Shown: piece after piece, positions 1-8,342 of the stretch
Layout of the letters: each line of letters begins with the position of its first letter
Position numbering within the stretch: the first letter of the stretch is position 1
DNA from: JAIVGV01 sp036389335
GTDB taxonomy: Bacteria > Acidobacteriota > Blastocatellia > Pyrinomonadales > Pyrinomonadaceae
Assembly (NCBI GenBank): GCA_036389335.1
Contig: DASVQC010000065.1
Coordinates: 13,498-77,497 of the forward strand
Direction of reading: 5' to 3'
Length of the DNA stretch: 64,000 nt
The notes under the pieces: model-generated
The model's database searches: none
The model's input: only the letters and a program-made list of their open reading frames with translations
What the model was told of the DNA's origin: nothing
Made by a program: the position numbers and the translations under genes

Positions 1-35
1 CTTTCTAAAATAGGCCGGGCCGCGAAGGCGAAAAG

Positions 36-66
36 AAAAAGCCGGGGCGCTCGTCCCCGGCTTTTT
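36..66. terminator. Bidirectional intrinsic terminator
   Basis: A 12-bp perfect stem (36-47 with 55-66, loop 48-54) is flanked by an A-run on the left and a T-run on the right, so it can end transcription in both directions. It lies just downstream of the minus-strand foldase gene ending at 109. Confidence 0.85.
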
Positions 67-108
67 CCGTTCCGCCGCTTCCGCGGCGCGGCGATCCGCG
101 CCGCAGCC

Positions 109-2118
109 CTAACGGCTGCGCGGGGCGACGGGCGGGCGCGGCGCGTCGAGCGAGTCGTCCTCGGCGACGCGCGCGAGCACGTCGTCGTAGACCTTGATCT
201 TGCCCGCGCGTTCGAGCTTCGCCTTGAGCGCGCCGACGTAGTCCTCGAACACGTCCGTGCGGCGCGAGCTGAGCGTGCTCTGCATGAGCGAGTCGCGCTG
301 CTTGGCGAACTCGGCGAGATCGGCGTCCTTGCGCTTCGTCATGCCGACGACGACCCACGTCTCGCCCACCTTGATCGGCGTCTTCGTCACCTCGCCCTCC
401 TTCAGGGCGTTGATGGCCTCGTCCGCCGCGGGGCTCGTGCCGGCTTCGGCGAGCGGCGTGCCGAGCTTGTAGGCGGGCAGCGGCTTGGCCTCCAGCCCCG
501 CCTTCTCGGCGGCTGCCTTGAGATCGGCTGCCGAGTTCGCGCCGCCCGCGATCTCGCGCGCCGTCTGTTCGAGCGCGCCGCGCGCCTTCTCCAGCTTGAC
601 GCGCGCCTCGACCTTGTCTCTGACCTCGGAGAGATCGGGGATGCGCGGCTCGCGCCGCTCGACGAGCGAGGGGATCGCGAAGCCGTTCTTGACGCTCACG
701 CGGTCGCCCACGTCGCCCGGGTTTTGCAGCGGCTTGATCGCCTCCTCGAACTGCGGGCTGCTCCCGATGTCGGGCACGTCGTCGCCCGGCTTGATGAAGG
801 GCGTCTCCTTGATCATCTCCGCGGGGGCCATGTTCGCCTCCGCCGCCAGCTCCTGCGCGACCTTCTGGAAGTCCTTCGTCTCCCTGAGCCGGGCGGCGGC
901 GCGCGCGGCGAGATCGGCTGCCGCCTTGTAGGCGCGCTGGTTGCGCTGCGAGGCGAGCAGCTCGGGCTTGGCCTCCTCGAACGACTTCGTCACGGCGTCG
1001 CCGCGCCGGATGATGTAGTAGGCGTCGCCGTACTTGACGGGCTCGTAAACCTGCCCCTCCTGCGTCAGGTCGAAGACGTGCTGGAGCGGGTCTTTCGTCG
1101 CCGCCGGGTCTTTCTTGACGGGCTTGGGGAGCCAGCCGCCGGCCTTGGCCGTCGCGGGGTCTTCCGAGTTGCCCTTCGCCACCTCGGCGAACTTCTCCGC
1201 CGAGACGAGCGTGCCGTCCTTGTGCAGCTCGTTGAGCAGCGCGTTGGCCTTGCCGAAGACCTGCTGATCGAGCGCGGGCGTCGCCACCTTCAATACGATC
1301 TGCTGCGCCCGCACGCCCGCGATCTTGTTCTCCGGCTTGACCTGATCGTAGGCGGCGCGCAGGTCGGCGTCCGAGACGCTCAGCTTCTCTCCGACCTTCG
1401 ACTGGCTGACGTAGAGGTAGCGAATCTTCACCTGCGGATCGAAGTAGCGGAACTCGCCCTTCTTCTCCTCGTAGAACTTCCGCACCTCCTCGTCCGAGGG
1501 CTTCACCTTCTCGGCCAACTTCTCGGCGGTGACGGGGACGAAGGTGAGATCGAAGGAGGCGTTCTTGCGCGTGAAGTCTTCCTCGACCTCCTTGTCCGAG
1601 ACCGTGACGCCCGCCGTCACGAAGGCGCGCAGCTTGTCCGCCGCGATCTGGTTGCGCACCGTCTCCTCGAACTTCTGGACGCTGCCGAACTGCTGCGCGG
1701 CGCGCTCCTTGTAGCGCTCCATGCCGACGAAGGTGCCGGTCGTCGGGTCGGTGTACTGCTTGCGGATCGCGGCGGCCACCTCGGCGTCGGACGCGCCGAA
1801 GCCCAGCCGCACCGCCTCCTGCGCGATGATCTGATCGCGCACGAGGCCGTCGAGGAAGCGGCGGTCGCCGCCGAGCTGCGCGAGGCTGATCTGGCCGCCG
1901 AACATGTTGCGGTAGTTCTCTTTGATCCGGTTCAGATCGCCGACCGTGATCTCTTCGCCGTCCACGGAGGCGAGGACTTCGGCGTTGGTCGCCGCCGCGG
2001 CGTTCGGGCTCCCGTAGCGGTTGAAGGTGAAGAGCACCATCGAGAGCCCGATGACGAGCGCGAAGGTGATGATGAGCCAGTTGCGCGCGCGCTCCATGCG
2101 GCTGAATAGTCTGAGCAT
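109..2118 (-). CDS. PpiD/SurA-like membrane-anchored peptidyl-prolyl isomerase
   Basis: A 669-residue foldase predicted to assist folding of exported proteins. One N-terminal membrane segment (about residues 13-32) is followed by a SurA_N-like helical chaperone region and a parvulin (PPIC) domain around residues 265-375. A second degenerate PPIC-like stretch lies toward the C-terminus, which is the order seen in PpiD. The start is ATG at 2118, preceded on the minus strand by a GGGGA-type ribosome site. The upstream region holds a heptamer palindrome shared with the divergent TerC gene. PpiD is the closest known family; the absence of a cleavable signal argues against periplasmic SurA or PrsA. 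Confidence 0.85.
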   Translation of the reverse strand: MLRLFSRMERARNWLIITFALVIGLSMVLFTFNRYGSPNAAAATNAEVLASVDGEEITVGDLNRIKENYRNMFGGQISLAQLGGDRRFLDGLVRDQIIAQEAVRLGFGASDAEVAAAIRKQYTDPTTGTFVGMERYKERAAQQFGSVQKFEETVRNQIAADKLRAFVTAGVTVSDKEVEEDFTRKNASFDLTFVPVTAEKLAEKVKPSDEEVRKFYEEKKGEFRYFDPQVKIRYLYVSQSKVGEKLSVSDADLRAAYDQVKPENKIAGVRAQQIVLKVATPALDQQVFGKANALLNELHKDGTLVSAEKFAEVAKGNSEDPATAKAGGWLPKPVKKDPAATKDPLQHVFDLTQEGQVYEPVKYGDAYYIIRRGDAVTKSFEEAKPELLASQRNQRAYKAAADLAARAAARLRETKDFQKVAQELAAEANMAPAEMIKETPFIKPGDDVPDIGSSPQFEEAIKPLQNPGDVGDRVSVKNGFAIPSLVERREPRIPDLSEVRDKVEARVKLEKARGALEQTAREIAGGANSAADLKAAAEKAGLEAKPLPAYKLGTPLAEAGTSPAADEAINALKEGEVTKTPIKVGETWVVVGMTKRKDADLAEFAKQRDSLMQSTLSSRRTDVFEDYVGALKAKLERAGKIKVYDDVLARVAEDDSLDAPRPPVAPRSR

Positions 2119-2270
2119 CGTTCGAGTTCCCCGAAAGAAGAGATTAGGACTGTCGCGAGGCGGCCCGCGCCGGCGGAGGTGGCGCGCGCCGCGTAAGGCG
2201 CGCGCGAGAGCGTTCCCGCGAACCGCGAATTGTAATTGAGAGGCGCGCGCCGCCGCAACCGGGGGCGCGG
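2119..2270. other. Divergent intergenic region between foldase and TerC genes
   Basis: This is the non-repeat part of a 321-bp gap between divergent genes. It is G/C-rich and I see no ORF or convincing sigma-70 promoter. The remainder of the gap, from 2271, is the heptamer palindrome listed separately. Confidence 0.5.
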
Positions 2271-2425
2271 AGGCCAGAGGCCAGAGGCCAGAGGCCAGTT
2301 GACTCCGCTTTGCGAGTTCATCGCCCGAGACTCGCCGCGGGAGGTGTGATAACTCAACTCACAGACGCCTTTCTCCTGATTCTGACCTCCGACCACTGAC
2401 CTCTAGCCTCTGACCTCTGACCTCT
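2271..2425. repeat. Heptamer palindrome, AGGCCAG / TGACCTC type
   Basis: Four tandem AGGCCAG units (2271-2298) face six tandem TGACCTC-like units (2383-2424, variants CGACCAC and TAGCCTC) about 85 nt further on. Each arm is the approximate reverse complement of the other with strict 7-nt periodicity. The right arm ends 15 nt before the TerC start codon. Confidence 0.85.
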
Positions 2426-2439
2426 GTATCATTGCCGTC

Positions 2440-3492
2440 ATGCACGAACCGATCTGGCTGTGGGTGGGCTTCACGGCTTTCGTCCTCCTGATGCTCGGCA
2501 TCGATCTGGGGCTGTTCAACCGCAAGGCTCACACGATCAGTTACAAGCAGGCGGTCGGGTGGAGCGCGGTCTGGATCACGCTCGCGCTCCTCTTCGCCGG
2601 GGTGGTCTACTGGCGCAGGCTCACCGAGCTGGGCGCCGACGGCGCGCAGGACTCCGTCCTCAAGTACCTGACCGGCTACATCATCGAGCTGTCGCTCTCG
2701 GTCGATAATCTGTTCGTCTTCCTGCTCATCTTCTCCTACTTCAAAGTCCCCTCGAAGTACCAGCACCGCGTCCTCTACTGGGGCGTGCTCGGCGCGCTCG
2801 TCATGCGCGCCGTGATGATCCTGGTCGGCGCGGCGCTGATCACGAAGTTCCACTGGATCATCTACCTCTTCGGCGCGTTCCTCATCTACACGGGCGTCAA
2901 GATGTTCTTCCAGAAGGAGGGCGAGGGGGGCGTCGATCCCGAACGGAACTTGGCGGTGCGCGCCGTCTCGCGCGTGCTGCCCATCGCGCGCGGCTACGAC
3001 GGGCAGAGGTTCTTCACGCGCAAGGAGGGCAAGCTCTACGGCACGCTGATGCTCTTGGTGCTCATCACGGTCGAGGTCACGGACCTCGTCTTCGCCGTCG
3101 ACTCGATCCCCGCGATCTTCGCCATCACGACCGACCCGTTCATCGTCTACACCTCGAACGTCTTCGCCATCCTCGGCCTGCGCACCTTCTACTTCCTGCT
3201 CGCGGGCGTGGTCGAGAAGTTCCACTACCTCAAGATGGGGCTCGCCGTCGTGCTCACCTTCGTCGGCGTGAAGATGCTGACCGAGGGCTTCCTGCACCGC
3301 TACCTCGACGAGAGCCACATCATCATGTTCTCGCTCGGCTTCGTCATCCTCGTCCTCGCCGGGTCGGTCGCCGCCTCGCTCCTCTTCCCCAAGAGCTGCG
3401 AGACGGACATCGAGGTCGAGCTGCCCGAAGGCTTCGGCTCGCCCTACGACGACGACGAGGGCCGGCTCGGCGCCGAAGAGCCGAAGGCGTGA
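2440..3492 (+). CDS. TerC/Alx family integral membrane protein
   Basis: A 350-residue polytopic membrane protein. Hydrophobic segments run almost end to end. The family-typical stretch with SLSVDNLFVF near residue 87 and the second acidic membrane motif EVTDLVFAVDS near 212-222 are present; these paired Asp-containing segments define the TerC/Alx family, which is linked to metal (Mn) export and tellurite resistance. Residues from about 325 are an acidic cytoplasmic tail. Start ATG 2440; no strong Shine-Dalgarno because a palindrome arm lies directly upstream. Substrate cannot be told from sequence. Confidence 0.9.
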   Translation: MHEPIWLWVGFTAFVLLMLGIDLGLFNRKAHTISYKQAVGWSAVWITLALLFAGVVYWRRLTELGADGAQDSVLKYLTGYIIELSLSVDNLFVFLLIFSYFKVPSKYQHRVLYWGVLGALVMRAVMILVGAALITKFHWIIYLFGAFLIYTGVKMFFQKEGEGGVDPERNLAVRAVSRVLPIARGYDGQRFFTRKEGKLYGTLMLLVLITVEVTDLVFAVDSIPAIFAITTDPFIVYTSNVFAILGLRTFYFLLAGVVEKFHYLKMGLAVVLTFVGVKMLTEGFLHRYLDESHIIMFSLGFVILVLAGSVAASLLFPKSCETDIEVELPEGFGSPYDDDEGRLGAEEPKA

Positions 3493-3496
3493 GGAA

Positions 3497-3576
3497 GGGA
3501 TGAGGGATGAGGGATGAGGGATGAAATAAAGGCATTTTGCCTTCTTCTTCATCCCTCATCCCTCATCCCTCATCCC
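3497..3576. repeat. Perfect GGGATGA heptamer palindrome
   Basis: Four perfect GGGATGA units (3497-3524) and four perfect TCATCCC units (3549-3576) form a 28-bp inverted repeat. The 24-nt loop contains its own small inverted repeat (AAGGCA/TGCCTT). It lies just past the TerC stop codon and has no T-tract, so it is not a normal intrinsic terminator. Confidence 0.9.
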
Positions 3577-3776
3577 TTGTTTATGATTCCTCTTGCTGGC
3601 TCGCAATCGCGTGTGTTAATTTTCCAAAGGGACTTGGACGACACGGCCCACGCCCCCGGCCACGCCCCGCCTCACGCGCCGCTTCCCCACGGGAAGCTCC
3701 CGGCGCGCTCGACGTAAAAATTTCCGCTCCGAAATTTTCCCCTCACAGTAAAGGCCCGTCCTCAGGCGTCGTCACT

Positions 3777-5051
3777 ATGGCAACGGTCAGTCCAACCGTC
3801 AGCGGTAAAAAGAAGCGTCTCGATCTCGACTGGTGGGTCGTCTCGAAGCGGCTCGTCTACACGGGCGTCGTGCTCGCCGTCGTCGGCGTCGCGGGGGCCG
3901 GGGCGGGGCTCTACGTCTACCTCTACGGCAACCCGTTCCACAAACTCGATCCGAAGCTCAACGCGCCGGCGGGCGCGCGCTTCCTCTCCTTCGACGGCGA
4001 CGTGCAGGTGGTGCGCGCGATGACGCGGGAGCGGCTCCTGGCGCGCAGCGACACGCAGCTCTACCCCGGCGACATCGTGCAGACGCAGACGGACGGACGC
4101 GCGCGCATCCAGCTCGCCGACGGCGCGACGCTCGTCGTGCGCCCGAACAGCGTCGTCACCATCCGCGACAACGCGCGGCTCGAAGACGGCACGCGCACGA
4201 ACGTCCGCGTCGCCGTCGACCGCGGTCAGGTCAACGTCCGCACCGAGGAGCAGGCCGAGGGCTCGCACAACGTCGTCGAGACGCCGCTCGCCAAGAACAA
4301 CCTCGGCTCGCAGACGGGCGCGTCCTTCGGCGTGCGCGAGGACAACACGGAGGACATCCGCGTCGGCGCGGGCCGCGTCGAGACGACGACGCGCGGCGGA
4401 GAGAAGACCGTCATCACGGGCGGCGAGTACGTCGCGCTGAACCAGTCGGGCAGCGTCAAGAGCCGCGAGCACCTCCTCGACACGCCGTCGCCCTCGGCAC
4501 CGCGCGATCTGGAAAAGATCGCCGTCGGCTCGAACGGCGTGACCGACGTGACGCTGCGCTGGCAGCGGCCCGCGTCGGGCGCGGCGAAGTTCTACCGCGT
4601 CGAGGTCGCCACCTCGCCGTTCTTCGTCGCCGCGGGCAAGGTCGTCGAGCGCGACCAGTTGGAGACGACGAGTTTCAACGCGAGCCAGTTGCGCCCCGGC
4701 GTCTACTTCTGGCGCGTGCGCGCCACCGCCTCCTCGACGCAGACGAGCGACTGGAGCGATCCGCAGAAGTTCACCGTCGCCGCCGGCGCGGGCGGCGGCG
4801 AACGACTCACGGTCTCGGGCGTCACCTTCGAGTACGTCGCGGGCACGGTCTACCTCGCGCGCGGTCGCACGCAGGCGGGCAACACCGTCCGCGTCGCCGG
4901 GCGCGACACGGTCGCCGCCGACGACGGCACGTTCCAGCTCCAGACGAACATCCCCAAAGGGGCGCGCGAGGTCTGGGTCGAGGTCGAAGACCCGCAGGGC
5001 AACAGCCAGCGCACGCGCGTCGCCGTCGCCGCCGACGCGCCGGCCAGATGA
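3777..5051 (+). CDS. FecR-domain membrane protein with FN3-like C-terminus
   Basis: The preferred start is ATG 3777 (424 residues); the in-frame extension to 3537 only translates palindrome sequence. A single membrane segment at about residues 24-50 is followed by a FecR/beta-jellyroll region at about 75-210. It has the usual iterated pattern in which a surface is charged, a gradient is passed and a property such as DGATLVVRPNS is displayed. Then comes a fibronectin-III-like module with a WRVRAT strand, and a C-terminal beta domain. FecR proteins normally relay signals to ECF sigma factors, but no sigma factor is adjacent, so the role is open. A surface or envelope scaffold is an alternative. 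Confidence 0.75.
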   Translation: MATVSPTVSGKKKRLDLDWWVVSKRLVYTGVVLAVVGVAGAGAGLYVYLYGNPFHKLDPKLNAPAGARFLSFDGDVQVVRAMTRERLLARSDTQLYPGDIVQTQTDGRARIQLADGATLVVRPNSVVTIRDNARLEDGTRTNVRVAVDRGQVNVRTEEQAEGSHNVVETPLAKNNLGSQTGASFGVREDNTEDIRVGAGRVETTTRGGEKTVITGGEYVALNQSGSVKSREHLLDTPSPSAPRDLEKIAVGSNGVTDVTLRWQRPASGAAKFYRVEVATSPFFVAAGKVVERDQLETTSFNASQLRPGVYFWRVRATASSTQTSDWSDPQKFTVAAGAGGGERLTVSGVTFEYVAGTVYLARGRTQAGNTVRVAGRDTVAADDGTFQLQTNIPKGAREVWVEVEDPQGNSQRTRVAVAADAPAR

Positions 5052-5063
5052 AAGGTCGGTAAC

Positions 5064-5181
5064 AAGTGACGGGTGACAAGTGACGGGCGGGATCGACGCG
5101 ACACGGCCAGCGTGCCCGCGCGCGCCACTCCAAGCCGATCACCCGCCTTGCCTGTCACCCGTCACCCGTCACCCGTCACGG
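5064..5181. repeat. Heptamer palindrome, GTGACGG type
   Basis: Left arm of alternating AAGTGAC/GGGTGAC units (5064-5087) and right arm of GTCACCC x3 plus GTCACGG (5154-5181). The last unit, GTCACGG, ends 5 nt before the ATG of the downstream cyclase gene, an arrangement repeated at mreD, mrdA and rodA. Confidence 0.85.
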
Positions 5182-5186
5182 TCTTT

Positions 5187-6689
5187 ATGCAAGTCATCCT
5201 CCTGAAAGAAGAGCACGAGCGACCGGCCCCGGCGCTGCTCGACGCCTTGCGCGAGGCGGGCGTGGGCGCGCGGCTCGCGAACGCGCCGCGCGCGGCGCAG
5301 GCTGAAGACGGGGCGGCGGCGGGCGCGCCGCCGCCGCTCGTCGTGCTCTGCGAGGTCGCCGACGGCGCGGACGTGGTCGAAGTTCACGCCGCGGTCGCGC
5401 GCGCCTCGGCGGCCTACCCCGGCGCGATTCTGGTCGCCTGCCGCCGCGCGCCGCGCGCCGCCGATCAAGCGGAAGGCCGCAAGCTCGACGCCGGCGCGCT
5501 CGTGCGCCTCGGCTTCCGCGCCGTCGCCGACGCCCCGGCGCAGGTGCCCGCGCTGCTGCGCGAGCTGGAGGATCGCGGCGGCGACACCGAAGGGCTCTCG
5601 GCGCACACGAGCGAGGTGCTCGACGCGACGCCTTCGAGCGTGCTGCTCCCCGAAAACCTGTCGGTCGCGACGCTGCGCGCGGCGTTCGAGGCCGTCAGCG
5701 CGCTCCACTTCGTCAGCGATCAGCGCGGCGCGGCGCAGACGGCCCTCGCCGGACTCGCCCCGCTCGCGCGCGCCGACCGCTGGACGCTCTACCTGACCGA
5801 GACTGAAGGCGACGAGCAGCCGACGCGCTTCGAGCCGCTCGCCGTGCGCGGGCTGACGCGCCGCGAGCGCGAGCCGCCCGCGGGCGACTGGCGCAAGGCC
5901 CTGCACACGGACGAGCTGCTCTCTCTCATGGGCAGCGAGTCGCGCGCCGCGCGCGAGGCCCACGCCTGCGCCGAGACCGTGCGCCGCGACGAGGGGGATC
6001 GCCGCGCCGTCGCCGTCCCGCTCGTCAGCGGCGACCGCGTGATCGCCGTCGTCGAGGCGGTGCGCGAGGGCGCGGGCGCGCGGGGGTTCTCGCCGCAGGA
6101 GGAGTCTCTGCTCTCCGCGCTCGCCGTGCCGATCTCAGCCGCGCTCGCCAACTCGGTGCGCATCGCCGAGGCCGAGCGGCTCTCGCTGACGGACGATCTG
6201 ACGAAGCTGCACAACGCGCGCTTCCTGCGCCAGTACCTGACCGCCGAGATCAGGCGCGCGCGCCGCTACGGCTCGCAGGTCTCCGCGCTCTTCCTCGACC
6301 TCGACGACTTCAAAGAGATCAACGACCGTTACGGCCACCTCGTCGGCTCGCACGTGCTGATGGAGATGGCGACCGTCATCTTGACGGGCGTGCGCGACAC
6401 GGACGTGGTCTCGCGCTACGGCGGCGACGAGTTCGTCGTCATCCTCCCGGAGACGGGCATCGACATGGCGGAGCGCGTCGCCGAGCGCGTGCGCGGGAAG
6501 ATCGCCTCGCACGTCTTCACGGGCGGGCGGCGGCTGAACCTGCGCATCACGGCGAGCTTCGGCGTCGCCTGCTTCCCCGCGCACGCGCAGTCGCCGCAGC
6601 AGTTGATCGCCGGGGCCGACGCCGCCATGTACGACGCCAAGGCCGCGCGCAAGAACTGCGTCCGCTTCGCCAGCGAGCCGGGCGGGTGA
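5187..6689 (+). CDS. Diguanylate cyclase (REC-like/GAF/GGDEF)
   Basis: Start ATG 5187 is chosen over the in-frame codon at 5073, which would translate repeat DNA; this gives 500 residues. The N-terminal 130 residues are a receiver-like fold without a clear phospho-acceptor Asp. A GAF-like sensor covers about residues 175-325. The C-terminal GGDEF domain has an intact GGDEF active site at residues 412-416. An RxxD product-inhibition site (RDTD) sits five residues before it, so the enzyme should make cyclic di-GMP and be feedback-inhibited. The gene has no visible Shine-Dalgarno; a GTCACGG palindrome arm abuts the start. Confidence 0.88.
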   Translation: MQVILLKEEHERPAPALLDALREAGVGARLANAPRAAQAEDGAAAGAPPPLVVLCEVADGADVVEVHAAVARASAAYPGAILVACRRAPRAADQAEGRKLDAGALVRLGFRAVADAPAQVPALLRELEDRGGDTEGLSAHTSEVLDATPSSVLLPENLSVATLRAAFEAVSALHFVSDQRGAAQTALAGLAPLARADRWTLYLTETEGDEQPTRFEPLAVRGLTRREREPPAGDWRKALHTDELLSLMGSESRAAREAHACAETVRRDEGDRRAVAVPLVSGDRVIAVVEAVREGAGARGFSPQEESLLSALAVPISAALANSVRIAEAERLSLTDDLTKLHNARFLRQYLTAEIRRARRYGSQVSALFLDLDDFKEINDRYGHLVGSHVLMEMATVILTGVRDTDVVSRYGGDEFVVILPETGIDMAERVAERVRGKIASHVFTGGRRLNLRITASFGVACFPAHAQSPQQLIAGADAAMYDAKAARKNCVRFASEPGG

Positions 6690-6902
6690 GGCAGGCTTTT
6701 TGATCCTCGGGGCCCGGAGGAAGAGATGAAAAGCCGGGCATCACATCTCAAACCGCCGCATGATTCGCTAACGGTCGATGCCTTACACGTTTTACGAGGG
6801 CTCGCCGTCGAGCGCGGGGGCAGTCAGTCAGTAGTTGCAGTTCGGGCGCTTCTTACTGGGTCGTGTGCGAATGCCGGGGCGCAAGTTTACTTGCAAAGGC
6901 CG

Positions 6903-6932
6903 TTGACTTTAAAACATTGGAGCGCGTATAAG
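6903..6932 (+). promoter_or_regulatory. Sigma-70-type promoter for the 7.0-9.3 kb gene
   Basis: TTGACT at 6903-6908 and TATAAG at 6927-6932 with an 18-nt spacer, about 120 nt upstream of the ATG at 7055. The second AT-richer island has the same arrangement at 23789-23818. The surrounding gap 6690-7054 otherwise shows no credible gene; the 97-residue ORF in it lacks coding character. Confidence 0.65.
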
Positions 6933-7054
6933 GCGTTTCCCAGGGTTTACACAAAGGTTAAGACGCCTCCTCGCTCCGCCGACGATCTCGTTTACTCAAT
7001 TGATAACCAATTGACGTAATCGGGCAGTCACTGCCTTACAGGAGCACACCGGCC

Positions 7055-8287
7055 ATGACCTCACGCGTCAAAGTTTTTCTTATCGTACTAGTTACGATCT
7101 CTGCTTTCGGCCTGGTGTCGGGCACTCGTAAAAGTGCGGCGACGGGTCAGCAGTCCTCTTTGACGACGCTGCGGGCGACCGGAGCAGTGCTTGAGACGTC
7201 GGAGCCGATCAACTCCATCTCCGTCTCGGAAGACGAGCAGACGCTCCGAGTGGTCAGCGGGCTAACCGGAGAGGTGGAGGCATACCGGAGCGCCCCGGAC
7301 GGATGGTTACGACTACTCAACAAAACATCTAATCTGGGCGTTAAAAGGCTTGACGGGGATCGCGTCCAAGTCGAACGCGGAAAGGTTACGGTCTATGACG
7401 CCGCGGGCAAGCTCGTCAGCCGGTTCGCTTCTTACCCTGCCATCTCGACGGCGCTTCTTAACGGCGGGAAGGTCGTGGTCGCCTCTCCGACGGAGAAAAA
7501 TCTACTCCACGTGTATAGCCCCGATGGGCAGTTGCTAAAGAGCTTCGGTCAGGTCAAAAGGCGGGATCAAACAAACCCTTCCCAGAACAGCTTTCTCAAC
7601 CGGGGCAGGGTTCTGACCGATGCGAAGGGGAATATTTATTACGTCTACGGCTACGTCCCGTTGATTCAGAAGTTCTCCCCCGACGGGGAGATGCTGTACG
7701 AGATCGAGGTGAAGGGTGAAGCTATAGAGCTTCAGCAGGCGGTGGCCCGCCAATTCCTCAGCATCAGAGACCCCTGGCAGGTCGGCGGCGTCGACATCAT
7801 CAACGCCGCCGCGGTCGAACGTAGGACGGGCCACCTCTGGATCGGGATGAACGGCTCGTCGACGAGCGGGGTCGTTTACGAATACGACGGCCAAGGGCAA
7901 AAGGTGGGGGAGTACGCCCTGCGCGTTAACGTCCCCGGCGTGCCCCCGCAGAATATCACTAACATAAAAGACATCGCGGTCACGGGCTCAAGCCTCTACG
8001 TCCTAACCTCATATCAGCAGGTGTACAGTTTCAACAGGAAGGGCGACTCTGTGGCGCGGCTCAAGCAGTCTCTAACTATAGAGCCACACCCCCGGCCCAG
8101 CTTTCGCCCGCTTTCGCTCCTAAATCATATAAATTTACTTCGCTCGCGCAGGGCGGCTGCGGCACCAGCCAATCATGGAACGGGTGTTCATTCACGTGTC
8201 CAGGCCCGGGCACACGCGCCGGCAGTCCGCCGCGGCCACCGGCAAACACTAGTGACGGTTCGCTTAAAGATTGTAAGGCCGCGTTGA
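7055..8287 (+). CDS. Secreted beta-propeller protein, first part of a frame-broken gene
   Basis: Signal peptide at residues 1-24, then repeated beta-propeller-like segments to about residue 335 (periodic YSPDGQLLKSFG, SPDGEMLYEI and YDGQGQKVGEY strands, NHL/6-bladed type). After the C5 run at 8089-8093 the frame turns into Arg/Ala/Pro-rich nonsense and stops at 8287. In the +1 frame from that point a normal Cys/Pro-rich linker is open to 8340, which then joins the 8342-9271 frame. One gene of about 739 residues is therefore likely, broken by two compensating one-base changes. AGGAG at 7040-7044 supports the ATG. Lower GC than its neighbours. Confidence 0.75.
   Translation: MTSRVKVFLIVLVTISAFGLVSGTRKSAATGQQSSLTTLRATGAVLETSEPINSISVSEDEQTLRVVSGLTGEVEAYRSAPDGWLRLLNKTSNLGVKRLDGDRVQVERGKVTVYDAAGKLVSRFASYPAISTALLNGGKVVVASPTEKNLLHVYSPDGQLLKSFGQVKRRDQTNPSQNSFLNRGRVLTDAKGNIYYVYGYVPLIQKFSPDGEMLYEIEVKGEAIELQQAVARQFLSIRDPWQVGGVDIINAAAVERRTGHLWIGMNGSSTSGVVYEYDGQGQKVGEYALRVNVPGVPPQNITNIKDIAVTGSSLYVLTSYQQVYSFNRKGDSVARLKQSLTIEPHPRPSFRPLSLLNHINLLRSRRAAAAPANHGTGVHSRVQARAHAPAVRRGHRQTLVTVRLKIVRPR
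8089..8093 (+). other. Probable one-base deletion in a C5 run (frameshift site)
   Basis: Adding one C restores an open frame reading into a Cys-rich linker (GGCGTSQSWNGCSF) instead of a basic low-complexity tail. Confidence 0.7.
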
Positions 8288-8339
8288 GTGATTCTTTGAG
8301 CCCCGGATACTCGGTCGTCGGCTCCACCTGCCAACAGTT

Positions 8340-8342
8340 CCC
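8340..8342 (+). other. Probable one-base insertion in a C3 run (compensating frameshift)
   Basis: Removing one C returns the linker frame to the frame of the downstream Ca-binding module, which is open without a stop from 8288 onward. Confidence 0.65.

Noticed and set aside
2271..2425. Possible CRISPR-like repeat array
   Set aside because: Units are only 7 nt with no spacers of constant length, arms are inverted rather than direct, and there are no cas genes in the window.
6726..7019. 97-residue ORF upstream of the propeller gene
   Set aside because: No ribosome site, contains the promoter at 6903-6932, and has no coding character.
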